Assembly (NCBI GenBank): GCA_007751475.1 | Contig: CP036434.1 | Span: 4,903,524 to 4,967,523, forward strand | DNA from: Saltatorellus ferox | GTDB lineage: Bacteria > Planctomycetota > UBA1135 > GCA-002686595 | DNA: 64,000 nucleotides | Direction: 5' to 3' | Shown here: positions 1 to 7,866 of the stretch, in pieces | Position numbering within the stretch: the first letter of the stretch is position 1 | Layout: each line of letters opens with the position of its first letter | The notes under the pieces: generated by a model | Databases searched by the model: none | The model's input: the letters and a program-made list of their open reading frames with translations, nothing else | Told to the model about the DNA's origin: nothing | Position numbers and translations under genes: made by a program

Positions 1-1288
1 CGGCCCACGCGGGCTCTCGCCTGCACCAGCGGCCGAATCGGAGCAGCGGACCGGCGGGCCGCGCGTGGATCGGCTCGTACTCGAGGATCCGCCGGAGGTC
101 CTCGGCGAAATGGAGCGCGGACGCATAGCGGCGCTCACGGCTTCGCTCGAGGGCCGTCCCGACAACGACGCTCACGTCGGTCGTGAGAGCGCCATTCTTC
201 TGTCGAGGATCTTCCAGCTTGCCGATCTCGATGCTCTCCGCGAGCTGAAGCGGAGTCGCTCCGGAGAACGGCCGCTCCCCCACCAGAGCTTCGTAGAGCG
301 TGACGCCAAGCGCCCAGACATCCGCTCGGCCGTCAAGATCGGCGGATTCGCCGCGAAGCTGCTCCGGCGACATGTAGCTGAGCGTTCCGAAGAGGTCGCC
401 CTCGCGCGTCAGGGCGCTGGTGGAGGAATGACTCTCCGCTGCCGGCGTCCCATCTGGCAGCTCGTGGGAGGTCTCGCGAGCCAGGCCGAAGTCCAGCAGA
501 ACGGGCTGCCCATCCGGCGTGATCATGAGGTTCGCGGGCTTGACGTCGCGATGCAGCACCCCCGCCTGGTGTGCAGCGTGCAGCGCTCTCGCGGTCCGTT
601 CGAAGAACCGGAGCACGCTGAACAGCTCGTCGCGATTCCTGGGCACCCAGGGGAGGGTCGGCTCGATCCGCACCGGCGCGCCCGCCTCCGCCCGGGTCCG
701 ATGGGCGAGGCTCGTCGCCAGATCGACCCCCTGCACGAACCGCATGGCGATGAATGGCTGCGGTCCGTCCACCTCGGCGTCATGCACCTGGGCGAGGCCC
801 GGGTGCTCCAGCCGGGCGATCGACTCCGCCTCGCGTCGGAAGCGCAGGCGGCGGTCCTCCGTCACGAACATCCCCTTGAGAAGCTTGAGGGCGACTCTTC
901 GACCCAGACTCACGTCCTCCGCCAGCCAGACCTCGCCCTGGCCGCCGCTTCCGAGCATCCGCAGGAGGCGGTAGCGGCCTGCGAAGACGTCGGTGCCCGC
1001 GCTCTCGCGTCCGGCCCCGTCACTGGAGTGCCCCCCTGGCGCCTTCGACTCGGCCGTCTCCACGGCGCCCTGGAGCCGCAGGTACTCCAGCGCGACCGCC
1101 TTCTCTGCCCTCGGGTACCGCGCGATGTAGGCGCTGAGGGGCCGTACCGCGCCCGCGTCCTCGTCGTCCAGGTAGTCAGCGACGAAGTCGGACACGTCGG
1201 CGGCGATATCGTCCGCGATGCCGTCCAATGGATCACCCGCCAGCTCGCCGTCCCGGCTCGATACAGGTTCTTCGTCGAATGCGGGCAT
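1..1288 (-). CDS. Ser/Thr protein kinase (PknB type), 3' part beyond window
   Basis: Reading the minus strand from an ATG at 1288 gives an open frame of 429 codons that runs off the left edge, so the C-terminus is missing. After about 100 acidic residues comes a Hanks-type kinase domain: glycine loop GSGGQGEV (about residue 113), lysine in VALKLL (K135), catalytic HRDVKPAN (about 246-253), metal-binding DFG (266-268) and an APE-like MSPEQL. It phosphorylates Ser/Thr residues on unknown targets; family members usually continue into a transmembrane helix and repeats, which cannot be checked here. It is divergent from an ECF sigma gene 89 bp away, a pairing common in Planctomycetota that suggests a phospho-signalling unit. 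The kinase assignment is firm; the substrate is unknown. Confidence 0.9.
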   Translation of the reverse strand, partial: MPAFDEEPVSSRDGELAGDPLDGIADDIAADVSDFVADYLDDEDAGAVRPLSAYIARYPRAEKAVALEYLRLQGAVETAESKAPGGHSSDGAGRESAGTDVFAGRYRLLRMLGSGGQGEVWLAEDVSLGRRVALKLLKGMFVTEDRRLRFRREAESIARLEHPGLAQVHDAEVDGPQPFIAMRFVQGVDLATSLAHRTRAEAGAPVRIEPTLPWVPRNRDELFSVLRFFERTARALHAAHQAGVLHRDVKPANLMITPDGQPVLLDFGLARETSHELPDGTPAAESHSSTSALTREGDLFGTLSYMSPEQLRGESADLDGRADVWALGVTLYEALVGERPFSGATPLQLAESIEIGKLEDPRQKNGALTTDVSVVVGTALERSRERRYASALHFAEDLRRILEYEPIHARPAGPLLRFGRWCRREPAWA

Positions 1289-1377
1289 GAAAGTCGTGGG
1301 CGTGGGAGGGCACGAACAGTCTACCCCCCGGCGAGAGCCACACCGCATTCGACCGCCGGCCGTGCTACTCTTCCATC

Positions 1378-1986
1378 GTGGCAGATGCCCCTCTCAACAG
1401 CCTCCAGGGACTCACCCAGCACTACGTCCTCGCCGCCAAGGGAGGCGACGCTGCGGAGTTCGCCCGCCTGTACGAGCACATCGCCCCGGCAGTCTATACC
1501 TGGGCCAACCTGCGACTACGCCCGGAGCAAAAGGCCGTCCTCGATCCGACCGACCTCGTCCAGGAGGTATGGCTCCGCGCCTGGCGCAAGATCGAAGCCT
1601 TCGACGCCGACCGGATCCCGTTTCGATTCTGGATCTTCCGCATCGCCAAGAACGTGGCCCTGGAGGCCTCCCGCCAGGCGCGAAAACCCGATCGGGGACA
1701 GCCGTCCAGCGGCGAACTGGACCCGCTGGACGCCGTGGCGGACACGATCACCGGGGTGAGCGCGCGGGTGGCGCGGGACGAGAGCCTCGCCCGCTTCCAG
1801 GCGGCCGTGGAGGCCCTCCCCGACGGCGAGCGCAAGCTCGTCCTGCACTGCGGGCTCGAGGGACTCCCGCTTCGGGAAGTGGGCGACCGCCTGGGAATCA
1901 GCGAGGAAGCCGCGGGAAAACGGTGGCAGCGCCTGCGCCAAAAGCTCCAGACGACGGATCTACCCGCTTTCCTGCTGGACCTTTAG
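1378..1986 (+). CDS. ECF-type RNA polymerase sigma factor
   Basis: A 202-residue protein with sigma-70 region 2 near residues 25-95 (LDPTDLVQEVWLRAW, then FRFWIFRIAKNVALE) and region 4 near 135-190 (LPDGERKLVLHCGLEGLPLREVGDRLGI written as a helix-turn-helix with EEAAGKRWQRLRQKL as recognition helix). It should direct RNA polymerase to a small regulon. The start is a GTG; no in-frame ATG lies close upstream. It is divergent from a Ser/Thr kinase gene with an 89-bp shared promoter region, so the kinase or its output may control it. No anti-sigma gene is adjacent. Family assignment is secure, target promoters unknown. Confidence 0.9.
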   Translation: MADAPLNSLQGLTQHYVLAAKGGDAAEFARLYEHIAPAVYTWANLRLRPEQKAVLDPTDLVQEVWLRAWRKIEAFDADRIPFRFWIFRIAKNVALEASRQARKPDRGQPSSGELDPLDAVADTITGVSARVARDESLARFQAAVEALPDGERKLVLHCGLEGLPLREVGDRLGISEEAAGKRWQRLRQKLQTTDLPAFLLDL

Positions 1987-2063
1987 CGCGACCTCCGGGC
2001 TCATCCTGATTCACACCCCGGCTTTGGGGGGAAATCGGTCATCGGCATCCGTAGGATGCAGCG

Positions 2064-3413
2064 ATGAATGAGGCGCACCTCCGGGAAGATGAATTCGACG
2101 ATCTTCCCCCCATAGAAGACGACATCGAGCTGGAAGGGGAAGGCTCGATGGACGCAGAACTCCGAACAGGGCACCTGTCGATGAGCCGTCCCCGCGGCGC
2201 AGGACAGGGCGGTTCGGCCCAGGAGCCCTGGAACGCCGCGGGAGCCTGCGTGATCCGGGCCACGGACGCGGGCGCACGCATCGCCGTGCTGGAATCCGGC
2301 GGACTCGTCAGCCTGCCGAAAGCCGAGGTGGGGCCGGGAGAGAGCGCGGAGACAGCCGCGACGCGCGCCGCCGAGGCGTTCACGGGGCGCAAGGTCAAGC
2401 TCGTCGAGACGCTGGGCGAAACCGAGGAGTGGATCGAGGGGGAGCCAATGGCCACCTGGTTCTGGCTCGCGCGCCCCACGCGCGCCGCGGGCCTCGATCT
2501 CGTCGCGCCGCCCCCCGCGGGCTTCACGCTCCACTGGCTCGACTTGGAGGAAGCTGCCCAGGCGCTCTCCTCGGACGGGGAGCGCAGCCTCGTCACGCGA
2601 CTCCTCTCACAGCCGCTTCCGGCGAAGAAGCTGGCCTTCGCGTCGCCGGAGCACCGTCACCTGGCCCAGGACCTGGAGGCCTTCCGCGACGATAGCGTGG
2701 CTCTCGCGCGAGGAGCCCAGGATCCCGAGCAGCTGGAAGCACTCCTGCGGGCGCGGGACGAGATCGAGCGCGCGGAAGAGCGCCTGACGCGCGGCGACGT
2801 CGCGGGGGCCAGGCGCGCTCGCGCCCGCGCCGAGCGTGAGACCCTCGGCGCCCTCGACGACGAGGGCCGCTCCGTCGCGTTCCGGCGTGCGCTCGACCGC
2901 GCCCCGGAACACCTGCGCCCTGCGCTCGCGGCCGCCGCGCCCGTGAACGGAGGCCCCGTGTCCGTCGATGTGCTCCTTGCCGTCCATTCGGCCGTGGAAA
3001 CCGCGCTCGAAGACGAGGCCCGCAAGCAGGACGCACGCCGCACCGCTCAGACCCACGCGACGATCGCGCTGGGCGCAACGGCGGCGGCGGTGCTGATCGC
3101 GGCGGCGGCCGGCCTCTTCAAGACGGCGCCTCGTCCGGTCCTGGACACGGTCGGCGCAGCCCTCGTTTTCTTGACCGCCGGACTCCTGGGTGGCTGGGTC
3201 GGTGAGGCGCTCTTCTCCCTCAGGGAAGAACGCGGTCAGCGCCGCCTGTCCCTGCCGATGGCGGCCGCTGCGGGTGCGCTCGCGGGCTTGGCCGTGGGCG
3301 CCGTGCTCTCCAGCGGCTTCGAGACGCTGATGGTCGAGGACGCAGCGCTCAGCGTCGCCGCGACCTTCGCCGCAGGCTGGCTGGTCCGAACCGTCCTTCC
3401 GCGAGGAGCCTGA
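2064..3413 (+). CDS. Membrane protein with degenerate Nudix-like domain
   Basis: 449 residues. After an acidic N-terminus, residues about 57-180 resemble a Nudix fold: GACVIRA strand, LPKAEVGPGESAETAATRAA helix region and an ETEEWIEG strand. The Nudix box REUxEExGU is reduced to RAAEAFTGR, so the paired catalytic glutamates are lacking and hydrolase activity is doubtful. Residues about 215-300 are charged and helical (coiled-coil-like), followed by probable membrane segments near 332-352, 362-384, 398-417 and 425-445. It could sense a nucleotide or sugar-nucleotide at the membrane. Its position just after an ECF sigma gene (77 bp) may mean co-transcription. Real gene likely, function unknown. 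Confidence 0.7.
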   Translation: MNEAHLREDEFDDLPPIEDDIELEGEGSMDAELRTGHLSMSRPRGAGQGGSAQEPWNAAGACVIRATDAGARIAVLESGGLVSLPKAEVGPGESAETAATRAAEAFTGRKVKLVETLGETEEWIEGEPMATWFWLARPTRAAGLDLVAPPPAGFTLHWLDLEEAAQALSSDGERSLVTRLLSQPLPAKKLAFASPEHRHLAQDLEAFRDDSVALARGAQDPEQLEALLRARDEIERAEERLTRGDVAGARRARARAERETLGALDDEGRSVAFRRALDRAPEHLRPALAAAAPVNGGPVSVDVLLAVHSAVETALEDEARKQDARRTAQTHATIALGATAAAVLIAAAAGLFKTAPRPVLDTVGAALVFLTAGLLGGWVGEALFSLREERGQRRLSLPMAAAAGALAGLAVGAVLSSGFETLMVEDAALSVAATFAAGWLVRTVLPRGA

Positions 3414-3433
3414 TAGAGGGGTTCCCGGCGGGT

Positions 3434-4354
3434 CTACTGCTCCCTGGAGTCGCTGGCCTTTGCGGCGGGCGGCAGGTCGCCGTTCGCCCGAAGTCGGGCA
3501 GCGGCGGGGCCGCGATCGAACTCGACAGGGCCTTCCAGAGGTTCCTCCAAGGGCCCATCCACCGGCGCCTTCGGAGCCTCGGCCGAGGCCCCTGAAGCAG
3601 GGAGCTCTTCCGGTGGAGCCCCCGAGGTCAAGACGTCGGATGGTCGAGGTGTCGAAGCGATGTTCGGGCCAAGCATCGAATCGCTCGAAGGAGCCGAGTA
3701 GGTGGATCCTGGAGCGGGATAGGCAGGTCGCAGCGCTCGGGACCGGACCGCCCCGTCCTGCTCCTCCCGATCGTATCGGCCCGAGGACGCCGCTTCGGTC
3801 GACGAGCCCCGATCGGGCAAACCGTCGGCCGGCGCCTGAAGGCGCCGATCATAGAATTCTGGAACGAAGTCCTCGATCGTGCGGCGAGCCGTCGCGACGA
3901 TCCAGTCGCTTTTCAACTCGACGAGGCGAAGCGAAAGATCGAGCGAGTCGGCGCTCCGAAGGAACTCCCCCTCGATCGCGTGGGTCGCGAGGTCGGCTCC
4001 TGCCCCCACCAGGTTCATGCGATTGCCGAGCGCCATCTCCAGCTCGTGCCGGATCGTGGCCTGCGTCGCCCGCAGATCACGCTCGAGGAGGGTCACCTGG
4101 CGATAGGGCGATTTTCTCGGCTCGATCGCATCGAGCGCGCCGATCTGGATGCGCGCCGTCCCGAGGGACGTGCGTGATTCAGCGCGCTCGGCGAGTTCGT
4201 CCGCTATGGCGCCGATTTCGAACGCTGTATCCGCACGATGCATCCCACCGCCGGACTCCGAGTGCGGGTCATAGCCGCTGCGGGAGACGGTGGAGCACCC
4301 GGCGAGGCCGAGCAGGAGAACGGTAGTGGACGTCAGGAGGAAGGTCGCGCGCAT
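3434..4354 (-). CDS. Outer-membrane-type lipoprotein, LpoB/FlgO-like
   Basis: 306 residues from the ATG at 4354. The start was chosen because MRATFLLTSTTVLLLGLAGC is a clean lipoprotein signal peptide with lipobox LAGC; the open frame continues upstream but with arginine-rich non-signal sequence. Residues about 60-170 have an alternating strand/helix pattern with an LRATQATIRHELEMALGNR helix, reminiscent of LpoB/FlgO-type lipoproteins (weak resemblance, not proven). The last 120 residues are Pro/Ser/Glu-rich and probably disordered. It is the last gene of the minus-strand cluster with ExbB/ExbD and a TonB-like protein, and faces 2064..3413 tail-to-tail with a 20-bp gap. Confidence 0.7.
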   Translation of the reverse strand: MRATFLLTSTTVLLLGLAGCSTVSRSGYDPHSESGGGMHRADTAFEIGAIADELAERAESRTSLGTARIQIGALDAIEPRKSPYRQVTLLERDLRATQATIRHELEMALGNRMNLVGAGADLATHAIEGEFLRSADSLDLSLRLVELKSDWIVATARRTIEDFVPEFYDRRLQAPADGLPDRGSSTEAASSGRYDREEQDGAVRSRALRPAYPAPGSTYSAPSSDSMLGPNIASTPRPSDVLTSGAPPEELPASGASAEAPKAPVDGPLEEPLEGPVEFDRGPAAARLRANGDLPPAAKASDSREQ

Positions 4355-4425
4355 GGAGGGCTCCGGGCAAACGAAGAGGCGGGGCGTCCGCGGAAAACGG
4401 CTCGAGAATCGGCTCGGGAAGCGAT

Positions 4426-5007
4426 TCAGTGGGACTGCAGGTAACGGTCGATGTCCTCGACGTAAGGGAGGAGGCTCGCGGGCTGTCCGTCCCAGGCGTC
4501 CAGGAAGTTCCCGAACTCCGCGCGCGCGCCAGAGAGATCCCCGCGGTCGATCGCGACCTGGGTGGCGGCGAGATCGATCCACGCGGACGGTTCGCTGGAG
4601 ACCGACCTCGCGCTCTCGATGGCGGCGGCCATGGTCTCTGCCTGTCCCTCGGCCGGAGCCTCGGCGCCGGCTCTCTCGACGAAGAGCGAATAGACGAGCG
4701 CCTCGCGCGCAGCCGCGGCCGCCGGATACTGCGTCGTCACGAACTGGAGGATGTTCGCCGCTCCGCCGCCGTTGCCGCGGTCGTAGCGCGCTTCCGCAGC
4801 GCTGAAGAGCGAGGCGTACACCTTGTCCCGCTGGACGGAAGAGCGCGCGAAGGAGTCGAAGATGCGGCGCGCCTCGTCCTGGTTACCCTGCTCGGCGGCG
4901 GCCACGATGGCGTTCGTGGCTTCCTCCGGGCTGGAGAACGTCTGGACCGAAGTGGAGGCGCAGGACGCGGCGGACAGGGACGCAAGTAGAGCCAAGAGGA
5001 TTCGCAT
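4426..5007 (-). CDS. TPR-like lipoprotein
   Basis: 193 residues. The N-terminus MRILLALLASLSAASCAS is a lipoprotein signal with Cys16 as the likely lipidated residue. The rest is almost wholly helical, alanine-rich, with paired-helix spacing like tetratricopeptide repeats (EEATNAIVAAAEQGNQDEARRIFDS; AAAREALVYSLFVERA; IDLAATQVAIDRGDLSGARAEF). Probably a periplasmic scaffold attached to a membrane. It lies 31 bp after the TonB-like gene and before another lipoprotein, so it likely belongs to the same transcript. TPR proteins commonly accompany ExbB/ExbD/TonB clusters that also carry coiled-coil periplasmic proteins. Exact partner unknown. Confidence 0.75.
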   Translation of the reverse strand: MRILLALLASLSAASCASTSVQTFSSPEEATNAIVAAAEQGNQDEARRIFDSFARSSVQRDKVYASLFSAAEARYDRGNGGGAANILQFVTTQYPAAAAAREALVYSLFVERAGAEAPAEGQAETMAAAIESARSVSSEPSAWIDLAATQVAIDRGDLSGARAEFGNFLDAWDGQPASLLPYVEDIDRYLQSH

Positions 5008-5038
5008 GGGATACAGTCGGGTTGCGGGTTGGGGCGTT

Positions 5039-6052
5039 TCAGAAGCTGGAACGGCGGGGAGACGATACGGGAGACGCGATACGTTCGCCGCTGGCGAGAC
5101 GAATCTCGTCGACGATGAAGTCGAAGCGACCGCCCGCCACGCGAACGTAGCGGAGGATGTACTGCTCGACGTCGTCCTCGAGAACGCCCGCCGCGCGACA
5201 GGCCTCCTGGCGGCGGCCGATGACGACGGCCCACTCGGAGGCGGGGATCAAGGCCGCGAAGAGGAACACCTCGTCGCGCCGGATCACGCGGCGGCGCAGC
5301 TCGCGGATCTTCGCGGGGAGGCGCTGGAAGTCGTACGCGAAGAGGTCGCGGTACTGGCGCGATCGTTCGAGGTCCGGTCGGCCCGCGAGCGTCTCGATGG
5401 TCGACGACGAACCGCTGCGCGGACGGAGGCGAAAGGACTCGGCCTGCGCCGTGTCGTCGAGGGCGCTTCGGGGCACGAGGACGATGTCCTCGCCGAAGGC
5501 TCGGGCGATGTCGAGCTGGTCCTCGGGCGAGGAGATCAGCGTCGTGGTGAATCCGAGCGAGGCCTGTGCGCCGCTGAGTTCGCGGGTGGCCTGCGCCTGG
5601 AGCGCGACGTCCCGGGAGAGATCGGTCGCCGTCGGGCGGGGGTCGGCGGCTGGCTCGGGCTCGGTCGGTTCGTCGGGCTCGACCGGGGCCGAGCGCTCCT
5701 CCATTTCCTCGTCGCCGTCGCGGGTGCCAAGCTCAGCGGCAGCCACCTGCGGCTCCGGCTCAGCTTCGGGCTCCGGCTCGGGCTGCGGCTCTGGCTCTGG
5801 CTCTGGCTCTGGCAGCTGCTCGGGCTGGGCCTCCGGTGGCGGCGTGACCTCCGAGGGGGTCGGCGCTTCGGCGGTCTCGATCGAATCGACCGGAACGGCA
5901 GCCTCGGTGATCGGCTGGAGGCGAGTCCGAAGCGGCGGAGCCGCCGGGGCATCCACGGCGGGCTCCAGACCTGGCGCTGGCGCGTGGAAGAGAATCCACC
6001 ACGTGAGCGCCGCGGCTCCCCCCCACGAGATGACGGTGCGAACGAGGCTCAT
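5039..6052 (-). CDS. TonB-like protein with Pro/Glu-rich linker
   Basis: 337 residues. A single N-terminal membrane anchor (about residues 8-25, with WGGAAALTWWILF), then a long Pro/Glu linker (about 60-145) with EPEPEPEPQPEPEPEAEPE, then an exported domain of about 170 residues containing RRRVIRRDEVFLFAALIP and EQYILRYVRVAGGRFDFIVDE. Anchor plus rigid Pro-rich spacer is the TonB/TolA layout, and the gene overlaps the ExbD gene by 4 bp, so energy transfer from the ExbBD motor to an outer-layer partner is the likely role. The C-terminal domain is not a recognisable TonB domain, so the partner may be unusual. The linker DNA (about 5755-5815) is a low-complexity run of GGCTCT/GGCTCC-type hexamers. 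Confidence 0.7.
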   Translation of the reverse strand: MSLVRTVISWGGAAALTWWILFHAPAPGLEPAVDAPAAPPLRTRLQPITEAAVPVDSIETAEAPTPSEVTPPPEAQPEQLPEPEPEPEPQPEPEPEAEPEPQVAAAELGTRDGDEEMEERSAPVEPDEPTEPEPAADPRPTATDLSRDVALQAQATRELSGAQASLGFTTTLISSPEDQLDIARAFGEDIVLVPRSALDDTAQAESFRLRPRSGSSSTIETLAGRPDLERSRQYRDLFAYDFQRLPAKIRELRRRVIRRDEVFLFAALIPASEWAVVIGRRQEACRAAGVLEDDVEQYILRYVRVAGGRFDFIVDEIRLASGERIASPVSSPRRSSF

Positions 6053-6528
6053 CGGCCTGACCTCTCCTGGCGAGCGGCACGTGGTGCCTCGACCTCGCGC
6101 CGCGTCGCCACGAATCGAACGTCGAGACGTCCGGCCTGGCGGAGCTCGTGCAGCACCTCCACCACCACGGCGTGACGCGCGTCAGCGTGAGCGCGGATCT
6201 CCACGCTCGCCACCGGATCGAAGCCCGCGAGCGCGGCCCCTAGGTCCCCGGGTTCGGCGACAGAGAAAGCTGCTTCGCCCACGGTCACGGCGCCGTCCGC
6301 GTCGATCGTGACGACGATCGGCGCGACATCGCTCGCGGATGCCTCCGCCGTGCCGTCATCCTCGACCGACGGGAGCTCCACCTGAATCTCCTGCGTCGCG
6401 TCCTCCCGAGCCGCCTTTCCGTCGCTGGATGCCAGCACGGCGAAGAGCAGCAGGAAGAGCGTATCGAGCAGCGGCGTGAGGGCCGCTTGCCCGGGTCCGC
6501 TCGACGGTTCTGCGTTCGAGGATGTCAT
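6049..6528 (-). CDS. exbD: ExbD/TolR-family biopolymer transport protein
   Basis: 159 residues. Short cytoplasmic N-terminus, one transmembrane helix TPLLDTLFLLLFAVLASSDG (about 18-37) with the conserved proton-pathway aspartate Asp22, then a periplasmic domain with the ExbD pattern PIVVTIDADGAVTVGEAAF and VEIRAHADARHAVVVEVLHELRQAG. With ExbB it forms the proton-driven motor that energises a TonB-like partner. It lies 27 bp after the ExbB gene and overlaps the TonB-like gene by 4 bp (ATGA). Slightly longer than typical ExbD (about 140) because of an acidic insertion after the membrane helix. Confidence 0.88.
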   Translation of the reverse strand: MTSSNAEPSSGPGQAALTPLLDTLFLLLFAVLASSDGKAAREDATQEIQVELPSVEDDGTAEASASDVAPIVVTIDADGAVTVGEAAFSVAEPGDLGAALAGFDPVASVEIRAHADARHAVVVEVLHELRQAGRLDVRFVATRREVEAPRAARQERSGR

Positions 6529-6555
6529 GGGGAGAGAAGGGGGTTCGTGGTGGTG

Positions 6556-7074
6556 TCAGCGGGCGCGAGCGGTATCCGAAGCGAGCTCCGAACGGAACTC
6601 CGGGGCGTACCGCTCGACGTGGGCGAGCCACTCGCGGTACAGCACGAGCAGGCCTTGCCCGAGGAGGAAAACGACGAGCCCGGCGATCGTCGTGAAGAGC
6701 GCGGTGGACAGCCCGTCGCCGAGGGCTTCCAGACTGCGAGAGGTGTCCCCCGCGCCGCCGCGGCCCAGGAACCCCTGGGCGAGGCCGACGACGGTTCCGA
6801 AGAGCCCCACGCTCGTGGCGAGTTGGCTGACCGCGTCGATGCGCGCCAGGCCGCGCCTGGCCTCGTGGGCCTCGCGATCGAACTCCAGGCGCGCGCCTGC
6901 GAGGTCGCCCGCGCGCCCCATGGCCGCGATACGAATGCCTGGCCGGCGCAGTGCGCGACCCACCGCGTAGAAGGCGCGATCGAGGGCTCCGGCGAGGACG
7001 ATCACCCAGGTCGCGAGGACCGCGTACATGAGCGGCCCACCGAGCCGGAAATAGTCGATCCAGGAAGCGTCCAT
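6556..7074 (-). CDS. exbB: MotA/TolQ/ExbB proton channel family protein
   Basis: 172 residues, shorter than many ExbB proteins. Three predicted membrane helices: about 12-33 (GGPLMYAVLATWVIVLAGAL), 83-102 (SQLATSVGLFGTVVGLAQGF) and 121-144 (LSTALFTTIAGLVVFLLGQGL). The family signature LFGTVVGLAQGF and the TALFTTIAGLVV segment are clear. It assembles with the downstream ExbD as the stator-like motor in the inner membrane. The gene begins 9 bp after the stop of the preceding exported coiled-coil gene, in the same operon. Assignment secure. Confidence 0.9.
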   Translation of the reverse strand: MDASWIDYFRLGGPLMYAVLATWVIVLAGALDRAFYAVGRALRRPGIRIAAMGRAGDLAGARLEFDREAHEARRGLARIDAVSQLATSVGLFGTVVGLAQGFLGRGGAGDTSRSLEALGDGLSTALFTTIAGLVVFLLGQGLLVLYREWLAHVERYAPEFRSELASDTARAR

Positions 7075-7083
7075 CGCTGAGCC

Positions 7084-7866
7084 CTAGCGACGGCCGACCG
7101 GATCCGGCAGCGGGAAGCGCATCGCCTGCCGCAGCTCGCCGGTGGGCGGCTTGAGGGGGAAACGGCGCCAGTAGCGATCGGGATCGGCGGCGAAGTAGAG
7201 GCTCTTCGCGCGGCGCGGATCACGCTCCAGGAGATCGTTCAGAAGCGCGTCGTCCTCGAGAGGAACCGAAGCTTCGGCGGCCACGGGAGGCGGAGCCAGT
7301 CCGATGCTCATCATGGGCGCGCCGAACGAGTCGGGAAGGGCCGTTGCGCTCTCCACCTGGTCGACGAGACGCCGGCGGTCGCGATCACGCTCCTCGACGG
7401 CCGCGACGAGTTCCGAAAGACGCTCTCGGCGCTTCACCAGACCCGCTTCCTCACTCTCCAGCGAGGTGATGCGGCTGCGCAGGGGCTGAGCCTCGCGCAG
7501 CGCGTCCTCGGAACCGGTCTCCAGCGCGCGATCGAGCACCACGTCGTAGCTGGCACGGAGCTCGACGAGTTCGGTCGCGACGTCGTCCATACGGTTCTCG
7601 ACGGAGCGGGTCTTCCCGACGTAGAAATCGACGGCCTCTTCCTCGGCGCGACGAACCTGATCGCCGCCGAGCAGAAGGTTCATACGCATGTCCCGGATCT
7701 TCACGCGAAGGGACTCGGCGGTGGCGGCTTCACTGCCGCCTGGCCTGTCGGCGAGGGTCGTTCCCCCATCCTGCGGCGCATCCGAGGTCTGCGCAGCGGC
7801 AAGGCTCGGCAGAGTCACGAGGCAAAGCACGGTGGCCGTGCGAAGGGTCTTGTGGGTCAGCTTCAT
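7084..7866 (-). CDS. Exported coiled-coil protein of ExbB/D cluster
   Basis: 260 residues with a signal peptide (about 1-25, cleaved after SLAAAQ). Residues about 55-180 are charged heptad-like helix (RVKIRDMRMNLLLGGDQVRRAEEEAVDFY, then ELVELRASYDVVLDRAL and SLESEEAGLVKRRERLSEL), followed by a Pro-rich tail. Its start codon overlaps the stop of the upstream gene (TGATG) and the ExbB gene follows by 9 bp, so translation is coupled. Some ExbB/ExbD/TonB clusters include periplasmic coiled-coil DUF3450 proteins; this one is analogous in place and shape, but homology is not established. Function unknown. Confidence 0.75.
   Translation of the reverse strand: MKLTHKTLRTATVLCLVTLPSLAAAQTSDAPQDGGTTLADRPGGSEAATAESLRVKIRDMRMNLLLGGDQVRRAEEEAVDFYVGKTRSVENRMDDVATELVELRASYDVVLDRALETGSEDALREAQPLRSRITSLESEEAGLVKRRERLSELVAAVEERDRDRRRLVDQVESATALPDSFGAPMMSIGLAPPPVAAEASVPLEDDALLNDLLERDPRRAKSLYFAADPDRYWRRFPLKPPTGELRQAMRFPLPDPVGRR

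Noticed and set aside
5755..5815. Hexamer-rich tract that could be called a microsatellite or CRISPR-like array.
   Set aside because: It simply encodes the Pro/Glu linker of the TonB-like protein; units lack spacers and are imperfect.
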